From NCBI GenBank assembly GCA_030710605.1, contig CP092886.1, positions 54,749,382-54,813,381 of the forward strand: a stretch of DNA of 64,000 nt. The letters are read 5' to 3'. The translations under genes were made by a program, and so were the position numbers. Numbering within the stretch: the stretch's first letter is position 1; each line of letters starts with the position of its first letter. Source of the stretch: Cordylochernes scorpioides (taxonomy: Eukaryota; Arthropoda; Arachnida; Pseudoscorpiones; Chernetidae). Shown piece after piece: positions 9,919-19,369 of this stretch. The notes beneath the pieces are model-generated. The model saw nothing but the letters and a program-made list of their open reading frames with translations. It did no database searches and was not told the DNA's origin.

Positions 9919-10452
9919 TATTTATATAAATTTAATTTGATGAATAAGAGATAAAACACTGCTTTGTAATAAAAATAATTAACCTTTTTTCGTATTTATG
10001 GAAATAAAATTCTAGCGAAAAAGAAATCTTACAAAAATAACTGCCCTAATATTTTCCCCGTGGTTCTAAATGGTCATGTGTGTAAGGTGTTGTGTGTTGG
10101 CTATATAAATAAACATATAGATAAAGATAAAACAAAGATTTAAAAAATTCAAACTGCCTAGCTATTTAACACTTTTGTTTGCCATTTTGGAATTAACATA
10201 TAAACGAAAAGTGGTTTCTGAAAAAAAATGCCTAAAACCATCTCCTTAAATTGACGTTTTACAATATTTTCCACCAAAACTACTGAAAGACCACCGGAAA
10301 AATTTGCATGTACAAGTGTATATAGCTGAATATATAGATCAACGGAAAAGTCATTAAAGCCTAAAATCAAATAAATAACAAACTATTTTGAATATTTTGT
10401 AGTTATAAAAAAATATTTGTTAAATAAATATAAATAATGAATTAAATAAACA
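9919..10452. other. no gene seen
   Basis: AT-rich. It contains ataaataaacatatagataa (10106), related to 8685. No supportable gene. Confidence 0.4.
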
Positions 10453-10631
10453 TATCAAATTACAAAACTATTTTAGACGCGTAATATTCTTTTTAAAATA
10501 AAACAATTTCTACTGCCCTTACTGCAATGGAAAAATTAAAGGGAGGGCCTGGCCATTGCAGTAAAGGCAGTAGAAATTGTTTTATTTTAAAAAGAATATT
10601 ACGCGTCTGAAATAGTTTTGTAATTTGATAA
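10453..10631. repeat. family C palindromic repeat, copy 1
   Basis: Arms of about 70 bp (atcaaattacaaaacta... and its complement) meet at an apex holding gggagggcctggcc. The arms share the block tagacgcgtaatattctttt with repeats at 40960, 41320, 47300 and 57400. The longer family members carry an extra ~170 bp. Confidence 0.8.
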
Positions 10632-10701
10632 CAGATGGCGCGCTAGTGCATCGAAATAAATAAACATACATGAATTGACTTATGCATATATGACTTTGCT
10701 A

Positions 10702-11179
10702 CAATATTGTCGCGCGCTTCCCCCCCTGTTCTTCGCGACTACGCCGCTTCCTCTTTAGTGGATCACCTACCCAGCAGACCACCCAAATACCTTCTGAGAA
10801 CCACCACTCAGGTGGATCTCCTTTCCCTCTGGCAGAATCTCTCGGCCTTACAACTGCTGAGAGGACACAAGAGACTTACCAGAAGAGTAGATATCGCTGT
10901 GTTGGAAAGAGGGCACAACCGACAACAAATCTGCTAACACTCCTTCCTTTATTGTCATCTTTAAACCACATTACATAATAACTCGAATATCAATTAACGG
11001 GTATTTACACTAATTTACATCCCAGATCCAATATATACAGTTATTTACAATTATTATCTCCAGGAAACAGGACCACAGCAGTCGGCGATTCCCACACTAG
11101 TCCCAGACTAGAAACAGGCGAAAGCGACATCTATTGGCGGTGATTGTAGGTGTTTTAAGGCTGATATACGCGACAATAT
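10702..11179. mobile_element. possible DNA element with short inverted ends
   Basis: aatattgtcgcg at 10702 and its complement cgcgacaatatt near 11168 flank ~460 bp that is GC-richer than its surroundings. An ATG-initiated 76-codon frame (10707-10937) shows no known domain. This could be a small transposon or an LTR fragment. Confidence 0.3.
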
Positions 11180-11486
11180 TAATTAGCATGGCTTCCCCAG
11201 TCGAGAGGATGTTTCGCTGAAAGAATCTTGTACCTGCCAATTAAAATGAGGGTCTGGCTTTACTCGTGTTAATTCGAGTGAATTATCCCCGAAATAATTT
11301 TATTTTTGACCATCAAACATGATGCAGCAATATTTCATCATCATTTATTGATTAAAAATCGGTAAATTATTTCAGTACTTGGTTAATTTGAATTTTCCCT
11401 TTGATGAAAATGTGACAAAACCCTCTTCCAGACTTAACTCTATAAACCGTTAAAATTTCAGCCAGATGGGTTAAATATTGAGGAAA

Positions 11487-11507
11487 CACACACACACACA
11501 CACACAC
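11487..11507 (+). repeat. (CA)n microsatellite
   Basis: About ten CA units. Confidence 0.9.
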
Positions 11508-11550
11508 GTATAAGGAAAAAACAAATAAATAAATAAACATACATACTAAG

Positions 11551-11639
11551 AAAAAGGCATTTCCTGATCTTGCAACTAAAAGTTTCTGATTGCTAGCAAT
11601 TAGAAACTTTTAGTTGCAAGATCAGAAGATGCCTTTTTA
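11551..11639. repeat. short perfect hairpin of family A arms
   Basis: aaaaaggcatttcctgatct... is mirrored around tgctagca with nearly perfect arms of about 40 bp. It is the outer ~40 bp of family A folded back without the centre. Confidence 0.85.
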
Positions 11640-11740
11640 TTAATTTATCCAATTGTGTGTGCGATCCCAGTATAATTTCACTTTTGACTATATATTGTTT
11701 CAAACATTCATACGTTGACTTAGATATATATGGATGGCAA

Positions 11741-11843
11741 AATATAACGACGATTGAAGAGGAGTGTCTTATAAGAACTTTATAAAGTTATAATAACATT
11801 ATAAAGTTCTTATAAGACACTCCTCTTCAATCGTCGTTATATT
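11741..11843. repeat. perfect 45-bp inverted repeat
   Basis: Arms 11741-11785 and 11799-11843 are exact complements with a 13-nt spacer. No mutation in 45 bp suggests a recent origin or gene conversion. It is not related to the other hairpin families here. Confidence 0.95.
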
Positions 11844-11849
11844 TCTCTA

Positions 11850-12490
11850 TTTTTATTCGAAGAGTTTAATTTAGTCGATTATATATATATATGATTCAAA
11901 GATTTCACTCTATAACTTAATATAAAAGTTTAATATCACATGAACAGAGAGAGGAGAGAATATAATGAAAATATGAATAGTAAAATTTTAAAATTCGATC
12001 ATATATATAAGGAATGAAATAGAATAGTTTATAAATGATTGTTTGAGGTGATACTTTTTGTTTTTAATGAGCAAACATATGAACCTCGCGATTACAGAAC
12101 GCCTCTAATTTGTATTGAATAATGTTTCTCATGCCAACTTATTACCTCTATTTTTGGAGATATATTTCCTGACATATTTAAGGTTTCGGCATAAAAATCA
12201 TACGCATTTTCTATATATTCCAATTAAATATTTGATGATAAATATTGATTTCATCAAAATAAAAATCGCATATATGATTAAGACAAATATATTCGAATAG
12301 TATCAAAATAAAGCATTCCACACAAACTGAAATAACTCTCAAATATGGCATAAAATAATCTAGAGTAAAAAATAGCCCCTGTTAGGTTTTCATATGAGAT
12401 AGAGCGGATAAGAGATTTGGTTCTCTCTATTTTAGAAGTAAGTTAGCATATATATGCAGCCCACAAATATCTTACTAAATAAAATATTTT
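11850..12490. other. no gene seen
   Basis: AT-rich. A 61-codon hydrophobic frame at 12115-12300 is not convincing. Confidence 0.4.
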
Positions 12491-12494
12491 ACCT

Positions 12495-12740
12495 TTAGGT
12501 ATCACTTCTTTGCCCATTCTCGTGATCTAGTGCTGGGATCTGAGGGAAATTCGTCTCTGAAGGCGAAATGTCGCTATTCGGCTCAATAGGTAATTTTGGT
12601 CGACTGCAATCCTCGGCGCAATGGCCAGAATTATATTCGAGATATGGGACGACGGACGGAATTGGGTTGGTAATTTTGCTTGAGCCACGGAGGCTGCTTG
12701 AGGCACGAATACGCCCGCCACGCAATTTCTGGAAACCAAA
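12495..12740 (-). pseudogene. possible retrotransposon gag zinc-knuckle fragment
   Basis: The minus-strand frame contains EYNSGHCAEDCSRP, which fits a CCHC knuckle (C-x2-C-x4-H-x4-C) whose first two Cys have become E/S, followed by a Pro/Ser-rich tail. The block is GC-richer than its surroundings. No LTR is visible nearby. An LTR-element gag remnant is the likeliest reading. Confidence 0.35.
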
Positions 12741-13080
12741 ATCGATTACCGAAAATGTAAGGCAATGAACCGACGCATTGGTTTAGTAATGGGGTTTATT
12801 GACACTTTACAATAACGATGAGCTTCGCACGTTGGTAGATATTGGTAGTTTACATATGTTGTGGGAAATATGTAGGATAAAATCTTCACTCCGAGTGGAT
12901 ATTTAGAATTAACAATCGTGAATGGAAGTTGTATACGTTTAATGCCCAATAATAAGGCGTATTTATATTTGATAAAACATTTTATTCAGACCAAAATTAA
13001 TGTCGAACGTCTCTCATTTTCAAGTAGTTCACGAATCATGTGCGGTGTCTCCGTATTGCTCTGAGGCGTATTTTACGAAC

Positions 13081-13092
13081 TGTACGTAGTAT
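13081..13092 (+). repeat. 12-bp target duplication, left
   Basis: tgtacgtagtat is repeated exactly at 13462-13473 on the other side of the family A hairpin. Confidence 0.85.
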
Positions 13093-13461
13093 GAAAAAAT
13101 AGTACAAATGTGATATTGTACTGGGATAAGGTGCATAAATGAAGAAAAAAGGCATCTCCTTATCGTGCAACTGAAAGTTGCTGATGGCTTGCGCCATCTA
13201 TCGGAATAAATATCAACTATTCTCGTTGATTTCTAATTATTCCAGAATTGGCCAAATACCCATTCTTGATTAATCAAGATGATGAGGGCCAATAGCCCGA
13301 AACGCGTCCGTGGTTACCTTTTCTTGATTAATCAAGAATGGGTATTTGGCCAATTCTGGAATAATTAGAAATCAACGAGAATAGTTTATATTTATTCCGA
13401 TAGATGGCGCAAGCCATCAGCAACTTTCAGTTGCACGATAAGGAGATGCCTTTTTTCTTAA
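13093..13461 (+). mobile_element. family A hairpin retroposon (369 bp)
   Basis: A fold-back with arms of about 150 bp (ggcatctccttat... on the left, complement on the right) and a hammerhead-like core at the centre. The 12-bp exact direct repeats at 13081 and 13462 are longer than the TA or 8-9 bp duplications of DNA transposons and point to target-primed insertion. No protein is encoded. Confidence 0.8.
13279..13316 (+). ncRNA. hammerhead-like motif, class 1, probably inactive
   Basis: ATGATGA (C3 changed to A), stem II GGGC-CAATA-GCCC (perfect), GAAA, loopless ACGCGT stem III, C at the cleavage position, then CGTGGTTA. The 5' stem I strand has been replaced by the arm sequence, so neither stem I nor the C3 residue is intact. 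Confidence 0.55.
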
Positions 13462-13473
13462 TGTACGTAGTAT
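13462..13473 (+). repeat. 12-bp target duplication, right
   Basis: Exact copy of 13081-13092. Confidence 0.85.
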
Positions 13474-13936
13474 ATTGGGAGACAGCAATACGGAGGCGCG
13501 CATACCATTCGTAAATTCTTGAATAAGAGATATGTTCTGTCTCCCGAAATATTGCGTTTATTTTATTCTAAATAAACTTTTATTAATCGAATCCAAAATA
13601 TATACACTTTATTATTGATCATATTCAACCTATATATTACACTATCTTCCACAGCGCACTTTCATATAATATAGACTTGGGAAAGAATTTGACCTTTTCG
13701 AGAGTGAAAGTAGAGAACGTTGATATTGAAGCGTATCGGCTCCAGGATGGTATAAAGAATTACACATGAGTTCTTAAAGGGATGCTGCAAAGTTTGCGCT
13801 TTATTGAAAGTGGTTCTATATGTAATCACACACAAATAATTGTACTAAAACGGAATATATATATTGCTTTCAACCATCGCCTTCAGAAGAATCTCTAATA
13901 ATAAGAGACTGAAAGTCTACAGAAAATATATTTAAA

Positions 13937-14050
13937 CTAGCCGAGTGACACGGGCAACGCCCTGGGTTTACCCAAAGGGCCCGCTGAGACATTAACGGTA
14001 TAGATAGTGGCTTAAAAATTACAATGGGTGTAATCTGATTTTCTAGAGGC
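13937..14050 (-). mobile_element. Helitron 3' end, truncated
   Basis: On the minus strand the sequence ends in a hairpin around cgggcaacgccc-type repeats and CTAG then T. The element's 5' part is not recognisable, and the right limit is a guess. Confidence 0.5.
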
Positions 14051-14328
14051 AGCATATCAAGTATAAGGGTGAGTAAAAATACTTTCTAAGTACAGTGGTA
14101 CCTCGACATACGAGTTTAATTCGTTCCGCAACCTTGCTCGTATCTTGAATTACTCGTATCTCGAAGCAAATTTCCCCATACAAAACAATTGAACTACCAT
14201 TAATCCGTTCCAACCTCCAAAATGTCACCCCAGTTATTTTTGTTACGTGGTTTTAAATAATAAAAACGTATTTATAAATATCAAATATTTATTGCACAAA
14301 AACAAAAATGAGAATGTAAAGAAATAAA

Positions 14329-14550
14329 TTAGATATCCTCACTGGTCTTTGCCTTTTTCGCTACATTTTTCTCGCTTTCACCTGTAGGCCGTTTAGAAAA
14401 AAACATGTCCAAGGAGGTTTGTTTCTTCCTCCCTCTCAGAATGTTCCGGAAATGAGTTAGGCAAGTGTCATTAAAAAGGTCAGATGCACGACCTGTTGCA
14501 ACTTTTTCTGGATGTTTTTTTTTTCCACGAACTGTGAAACTCTCTCCCAC
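14329..14550 (-). pseudogene. Tigger transposase C-terminal fragment
   Basis: 73 codons ending KNVAKKAKTSEDI. LTHFRNILRGRKKQTSLDMFF resembles the C-terminal tail of Tigger/jerky-like proteins (QTSLDRFF-type). It follows the N-terminal piece after an internal deletion of the catalytic domain. Confidence 0.6.
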
Positions 14551-14566
14551 ATTCCTAAGATCTCCT

Positions 14567-14896
14567 TTATCTCACTTGTAGAAATAACCTCCTCCTCTGA
14601 CTCCTCAAAACCAATGTAACCATCGTAAGGCCCTTAGCCGGCGTTACACTCTTTATCGACTCCTTCCGTTTAAGCACAGAACATATCATGGACGTACTAC
14701 GGCCATACTGCCTCGACAAGTCAACAACTCGAACACCTTGCTCATGTTTTTCTATAATTTCACGTTTTAATTCAATACTCATAATCTTTTTCTTAGCACT
14801 TGACTTTTTACAAACTTTCTTCCGATCCATGGTTATAAAAATAAATGAACTAAAACTGTAAATGTAAACGCAATACAAAACGCGAACACAAAACAC
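14567..14896 (-). pseudogene. Tigger transposase N-terminal DNA-binding fragment
   Basis: 109 codons. The recognisable start is the Met at residue 23 (MDRKKVCKKSSAKKK), followed by the helix-turn-helix block LKREIIEKHEQGVRVVDLSRQYG and STSMICSVLKRKESIK, as in CENP-B/Tigger proteins. This domain binds the element ends. The rest of the CENP-B-type region and the whole DDE core are missing after about residue 95. Confidence 0.8.
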
Positions 14897-15169
14897 AACT
14901 TATCACAGCGGAAGCACGCTGCTAACTGATCGTGATGGCGCGACTGCGTGTTACTACCGAACCGAACTCGTATCTCGAATTTCGCTCGTAACTAAAAGCA
15001 AAAATCACTTGCTCGTCGGCTCGTATCTCGAAAAACTCGTATGTTGAGGCGCTCGTATGTCGAGGTACCACTGTATATACATTCGGTCTTATCTTATATA
15101 TTTATATATCAAAATGAGAATAGAATCATCCATAAAAACCTTATCAATAACAACATATTAGACAGTACA

Positions 15170-15400
15170 GTGAAAAAAATGTAGAAAATTAATGTATAGA
15201 GTAGTGGGGGAAATAGGTAAATAAAGAGAAGACCTATAATCAAAATAATTGATTATAAATAGTTTATTAGTGAATACAAAATTTAATTACAAAAGTTAAT
15301 ACAAAAAATTCCTTCCAGGTGAGAAACTATAAGCATTGGTGCTTAAAAATTTATTTGAAATGAAAAAAGAAGAAAAATTTTAACAAATCAGAAAATAAAG
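15170..15400 (+). repeat. dispersed repeat, copy 1 of a local pair
   Basis: gtagaaaattaatgtatagagtagtgg... to ggtgagaaactataagc matches 15715-15905 with small changes (taaataaagagaagac, tttattag, ccaggtgagaaact). It is a local direct duplication about 540 bp apart, with the pogo-type end between the copies. Confidence 0.7.
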
Positions 15401-15502
15401 TTTCAAACAACACAACTATATTGAAGATAAGACAACATATAAAAGGAATGAATTCATTTAAAGGATCACATAAAAAACTACATTTAAAGTTTTATATATA
15501 TA

Positions 15503-15650
15503 CAGTATAACCTCGTTAATTCGACCTGATATTCCGACCATGTTTGGATGTCCTGACCTACGGCCTATCATACAACAAACTGTAATTCGACACTATCGAT
15601 AATCCGACTCTTCCGATAATTCGACCATTTTAAAATTCAAATTTAGACAG
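15503..15650 (+). mobile_element. pogo/Tigger-type terminal fragment
   Basis: After TA, cagtataacctcgttaattc followed by repeated attcgac/ttccgac motifs is typical of a pogo-class end. No partner end is seen, so it is a truncated copy. Confidence 0.6.
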
Positions 15651-15714
15651 TTGATTGTTGTTTAAATACAACTTTACCGCTGAAAAGGTATTACAGAGGC
15701 GACGGCGGCCACTG

Positions 15715-15905
15715 AAAATGTACAAAATTTATCTATATAGCAGTGGAAAAAATTAGTAAATAATGAGAAGACTAAAATCGAAATAATTGAAAATAAATAG
15801 TTTATTAGCAAATAAATAATACAAAAAAATCCTTTCAGGTGAGAAACTTTAGGCAATTGGTTAAATTTATATAAATAAATTCAAAATGAAAAAAAAAAGT
15901 AGTTA
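15715..15905 (+). repeat. dispersed repeat, copy 2 of a local pair
   Basis: See 15170-15400. Shared blocks include aaataatgagaagac and tcaggtgagaaact. Confidence 0.7.
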
Positions 15906-16111
15906 TTTTGCTCCTCCACATTTTCATGTTTAGTAAACAATTTCTGGTTAGGAAATATAGCCATTGATGAAAAGTTTAAATAGATACATTTGAAGTGGAA
16001 AAGAAAAAAATATAACAAATAAGAAAATAAATTTGCAATTCTAGTTATATATATATGTGGGTTCAACTTTGCATATATGCTATCCAAAATTCGCACTTGA
16101 TAAAAAGCCAC

Positions 16112-16632
16112 ATAGAGCTGTCCATGCGTAAAAACAGGCTATTGTAGCAAGAGACCTACTCTAGCAAAAATTTGGCCATGAGCCTTTATTTATAGTGACC
16201 CAACCTTAGTGAAAACTGATGCCCCCTCAGAATGAAGGGAAGGCTGTTATCAGAAGGAGCCAAAGAAGAACAAATAATACAAAAAGAACGTGTTTTAAAA
16301 ACAAACAATTCGATGATGATAAATAACAAAGATAAGATAAGCAACATTTGAAAGCAAAAAAATCTACGATTGCAAAATCGAATAAATTAAAAATAAATAA
16401 ATCTGTTAATATTTGGAAAATAAAAATAAAACGATCATGTGGAGCAAAAAATAACGAAAATTTTAGTATATATATGGCTATTTATAGTTAAGTATCTTTG
16501 GAGGAGATAGCTTCAAACTTTACAACTGTTAACTCTGTTATCCTATTATCTGTATAGAAGAAACGTAAACATTTAAAGGAATCCCCACAAACGATCAATA
16601 GAAAAGGTCTAACAGAGGAGTCAAGGAACATT
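16112..16632. other. no gene seen
   Basis: AT-rich to mixed sequence without recognised elements. Confidence 0.4.
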
Positions 16633-16722
16633 ATGTTGAACTTATGGCGCTGCTCAGAGATGACGTGGAGGGACAGGAGAACGTCGCTAATTCCTATTTT
16701 GTCGTGTCGACTTTCATTGTTC

Positions 16723-16838
16723 GACATGTGTAGCCGTAACTGCGAGACGCAGATATCACCAAGCGTAGAAAGACTAGTAAATAGGTCCAGATGGAAAAGG
16801 CAACCAAAAGTAGGGATCTACGTAGTCACCAAAGGTTA
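16723..16838 (+). repeat. conserved-peptide repeat, copy 1
   Basis: The frame reads CETQISPSVERLVNRSRW-KRQPK...YVVTK. The copy at 33900-34118 (minus) reads YETQILPSVERLVNRSRL-KRKPK...YVVAK. Similarity at both DNA and protein level suggests the 3' coding end of an element I do not recognise. Confidence 0.55.
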
Positions 16839-16858
16839 AAAAAGACATAATATATATA

Positions 16859-17067
16859 CTCATGGACAAAAATTAAGCAAGTGGAAATTCTTTAATGTCG
16901 CCGGTCGTCTGTTTATTTGAAGGAGATAGAGGTAATTTTGCTCCCACTTGGTTATCTCGTGTGTCTTCAATAAAAATCACTGTGTATCAAATATCTTTCA
17001 GAGTTATTGCCTGAATCCCGATATACATGCTAAAAGGTACGACTTCCTTAATTTTTTTCTATGAGTG
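16859..17067 (+). mobile_element. mariner-type MITE, family H copy 1
   Basis: Ends ctcatggacaaaaattaag and its complement, flanked by TA. Internal block tggttatctcgtgtgtcttc is shared with six other copies in the window. No coding capacity. Confidence 0.85.
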
Positions 17068-17122
17068 TATTTATGTATAAGAAATGAGGCACGCCTTTCT
17101 CGTTAAAATACATTAAAACTAT

Positions 17123-17136
17123 GTATTTTGGTTAGT
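17123..17136 (+). repeat. 14-bp target duplication of U6 copy, left
   Basis: gtattttggttagt recurs exactly at 17241-17254. Confidence 0.9.
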
Positions 17137-17240
17137 TTGGAACGCTTCACGATTTTGCGTGTCATCCTTGCGCAGGGGCCACGCTAATCTTCCCTGTATC
17201 GCTCCAATTCCAGTACATGTACCGCCGAACAAGCGTGTAC
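17137..17240 (-). pseudogene. U6 snRNA retropseudogene
   Basis: On the minus strand the U6 core GATTAGCGTGGCCCCTGCGC, then AAGGATGACACGCAAAATCG and TGAAGCGTTCC, is near-perfect. U6 pairs with U4 and U2 and forms the spliceosome's catalytic centre. The invariant ACAGAGA box is changed to ACAGGGA, the 5' stem is diverged, no T-run follows at the 3' end and no proximal promoter element is evident. With the flanking 14-bp direct repeats this is a retroposed, inactive copy. It lacks a poly(A) tail. Confidence 0.85.
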
Positions 17241-17254
17241 GTATTTTGGTTAGT
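17241..17254 (+). repeat. 14-bp target duplication of U6 copy, right
   Basis: Exact copy of 17123-17136. Confidence 0.9.
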
Positions 17255-17338
17255 AACCACGTGATGTTACAAAACGTTAAGGTGGTAATGAAAAATGAGC
17301 CATATAACACCAGTTTTAGAAATTTCAGACAAAAACAA

Positions 17339-17380
17339 CCTATATACCATGGTTTCGGCTATGACCCTCATCAGTACAGG
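17339..17380 (-). ncRNA. hammerhead ribozyme-like motif, class 2 (best stems I and III)
   Basis: Minus strand: CCTGTA, CTGATGA (17374-17368), an 11-nt stem II region (GG...CC, only 2 certain pairs), GAAA (17356-17353), stem III as the loopless palindrome ACCATGGT (17353-17346), A at 17345 as cleavage base, then TATAGG, which pairs 6 bp (one G-U) with CCTGTA. All invariant core residues are present. The predicted cut is between 17345 and 17344. Weak stem II may limit activity. Confidence 0.65.
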
Positions 17381-17673
17381 GGCGGTTTCGATTTCATAAC
17401 ATTCTACAAGAGCAGTTATGCAAGCAGTCGAATTTTCCAAAATGATGTTTGAGCTGGTGAAGTGGCAGGGTCGAAGTGGTACACGGATTGACTGTCGTCT
17501 GATTTTGACAAAATTATTGTAGTGACACATTCTTCATCATTACCTTAACGTTCTATACTGGGGCGATGAACCAAAATGCATCGTTTAATGTGTTTTTAAA
17601 GGGAGAGGTGCCTTTTTAGGGGAGGGGGTGTATATGAATACCATCTTTCCAACTCTTTATTTTATAAATTAAT

Positions 17674-18024
17674 GTGAAAATAGTAAAAAGTGAAATTGTA
17701 CTTGGATCAGGTGGACAAATTAAGAAAAAAGGCATCTCCTGATCGTGAAACTAAAAGTTACTGATGACTTGCGCCATCTATCGGAATAAATATCAACTAA
17801 TATTTGATTTTTTATTATTACAGAATTGACCAAATACCCTTTCTTGATTAATCAAGAAAAGCTAACCACGTACGCGTTTCGGGATGTTACCCTCATAAGC
17901 GTGGTGCATTTCTGGCAAATTCTGGAATAAATAAAAATCAACGTTTAGTTGGTATTTATTCCGATAGATGGCGCAAACCATCAGCAACTTTTAGTTGCAC
18001 GATCTGGAGATGTCTTTTTTCTTA
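17674..18024 (-). mobile_element. family A hairpin retroposon, copy 3
   Basis: Same architecture as 13093-13461: gaaaatag start, mirrored ggcatctcctgatc arms, a central hammerhead-like core and a ttttttctta end. No exact target duplication found. Confidence 0.75.
17861..17906 (-). ncRNA. hammerhead-like motif, class 1, mutated core
   Basis: Stem I ACCACG/CGTGGT is intact. The core is CTTATGA (G5 changed), stem II GGG...CCC, GAAA, stem III ACGCGT, A at the cleavage position. Loss of G5 should abolish cleavage. Confidence 0.5.
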
Positions 18025-18422
18025 ATATATTTATGTATTTTGATTTTATATACATATGTATTTTGTTTAAATAAGATAGTATCTGCACGTATAATCTTCC
18101 ATTTTTTAGTTATTTTGAACACGTTTGCAGAAAAATATACTCGGCTGGTACTTGAATAGAAAATTTTAAGTGACTTGTACTTATTAAAATGTGTAGAAAT
18201 ATATTTTTGTGATGATAAAATTCATTATTAAAACGGTATTTTCATTTTTATTAAAGTAGTTTTAGCGCGAATTCTTATTTTACCATTAGTAAACTTTCTA
18301 CTATATTTAATTGTTTTAACTTCTGTTGAATACCTTATACACATGCAAAATTAAAATGTTCCCATACAAAATCTCTTGTGAAAAAGAAATAACAAATATA
18401 TATATAGAGAGGGGAATGTCAA
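18025..18422. other. no gene seen
   Basis: AT-rich spacer before the Helitron complex. Confidence 0.4.
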
Positions 18423-19025
18423 TCTCTATATATATAAAAATGAATGTATGTGTGTGTGTGTGTGTGTCCTTTATGCCTGACCAAACCACTCATTGGAACG
18501 CCATGAAACTTTGGGAAGTTATTTAGTATCGTACTGGGAAGGTTTCTGAAAAATAATTTCTTGAATATCTTGAATATCCTTAGAGTTATGTGCAGATTTG
18601 TAAATTTAACTCGCAAGCAGCGCCCCCATTGCGACGATGTAACAAGATTTTTATCTATAAGTTTTATTATCACTAAGTTTATTATCTTAAAGATTATTTA
18701 TCAAAAGTAAGATTTTCTACCTATTAATTGCGCACAAGTCAAAGTTAGTTATCGAGTATATTTAAAGGGACCGGGAAAAAATGTTCACTAGATAAAACGA
18801 TGATTTTGTAATGTAGAAAATTAGGAAAGACAAAATTCAGGATGACACGGCAATTTATATATATATACAATTCCAAGGCGAGATACTATTCCTTTAACTT
18901 CCAATTACCGAGGGAACCAATTAATATTGATTTTATTCAACTTATCGAGTATTTTTCAAGGGACCGGGAAAAAATGTTCACTTTATCGAGAGATTCAAAT
19001 TTACGAGTTTCAAATTATCAAAATA
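18423..19025 (+). mobile_element. Helitron 5' part
   Basis: It starts TC after A, then tctatatatataaaaatgaa and (TG)n, the usual 5' end of this Helitron group. It contains a partial internal duplication: tatcgagtat...agggaccgggaaaaaatgtt occurs at about 18752 and again at about 18942. The matching 3' end may be the one at 19940-19991, with two other Helitrons nested between. Confidence 0.6.
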
Positions 19026-19368
19026 CTAGACGGGTGACCCGGGCTTCGCCCCGGGATTGACCCGTGTGCATATCTACCCGAGTGATATATATATAGATAA
19101 GATTTTTTTTTATAATTGTTTGTTATTAGCATTATCTATTTGTTTGCATCAGCATAATTTAATCGTTGATAGAGGGCGCTGTTCGTGAGCTAAGTAGAAT
19201 AATTTGAATATATAGTTTTAATAATTGATTTATATATTTTTTAAAATAGCCTATCGTCTTCCCTGTATTTTTTTACCTATGTATGAAATTTTGGTTTGAA
19301 TTAGTGAACTACTGCGAATTTGTATACCGGACATACAAAGAAACATACAAACATTAATTTATATATAT
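19026..19368 (-). mobile_element. Helitron, minus orientation, copy without insert
   Basis: Minus-strand 3' end with a cccgggc-ttcg-ccccggg hairpin and CTAG then T. It shares agagggcgctg-tcgtgagcta to catacaaacatt with the neighbour at 19370. Its 5' end is cut by that neighbour. Confidence 0.75.
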
Positions 19369-19369
19369 A

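Larger units (their letters stand above)
13048..13497. repeat. outer inverted repeat around a nested hairpin
   Basis: ctccgtattgctctg (13048-13062) and agacagcaatacggagg (13481-13497) are near complements and bracket the family A insertion at 13093-13461. An older fold-back was therefore the target. Confidence 0.6.
14093..15073 (-). mobile_element. Tigger/pogo transposon, internally deleted (981 bp)
   Basis: Terminal inverted repeats cagtggtacctcgacatacg and its complement, with TA at 14091-14092 and 15074-15075. The subterminal regions keep mirrored tcgtatctcgaa motifs. The transposase is reduced to N- and C-terminal pieces, so this is a non-autonomous derivative. Confidence 0.9.
17095..17655 (-). 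repeat. class 2 fold-back repeat hosting a U6 copy
   Basis: The right arm (17520-17630, ...aaccaaaatgcatcg...aaagggagaggtg) mirrors the left arm (17095-17290), which is split by the U6 insertion at 17137-17240. Related hairpins are at 37000, 58005 and 63620. The centre carries the hammerhead-like motif at 17339-17380. Confidence 0.75.

Noticed and set aside
11741..11843. Palindromes as CRISPR or phage attachment features
   Set aside because: All context (U6, LINEs, mariner, SINE) is eukaryotic, and there are no spacer-repeat arrays.
17137..17240. Functional U6 gene
   Set aside because: ACAGAGA box mutated, no terminal T-run, flanked by target duplications and located inside a repeat arm.
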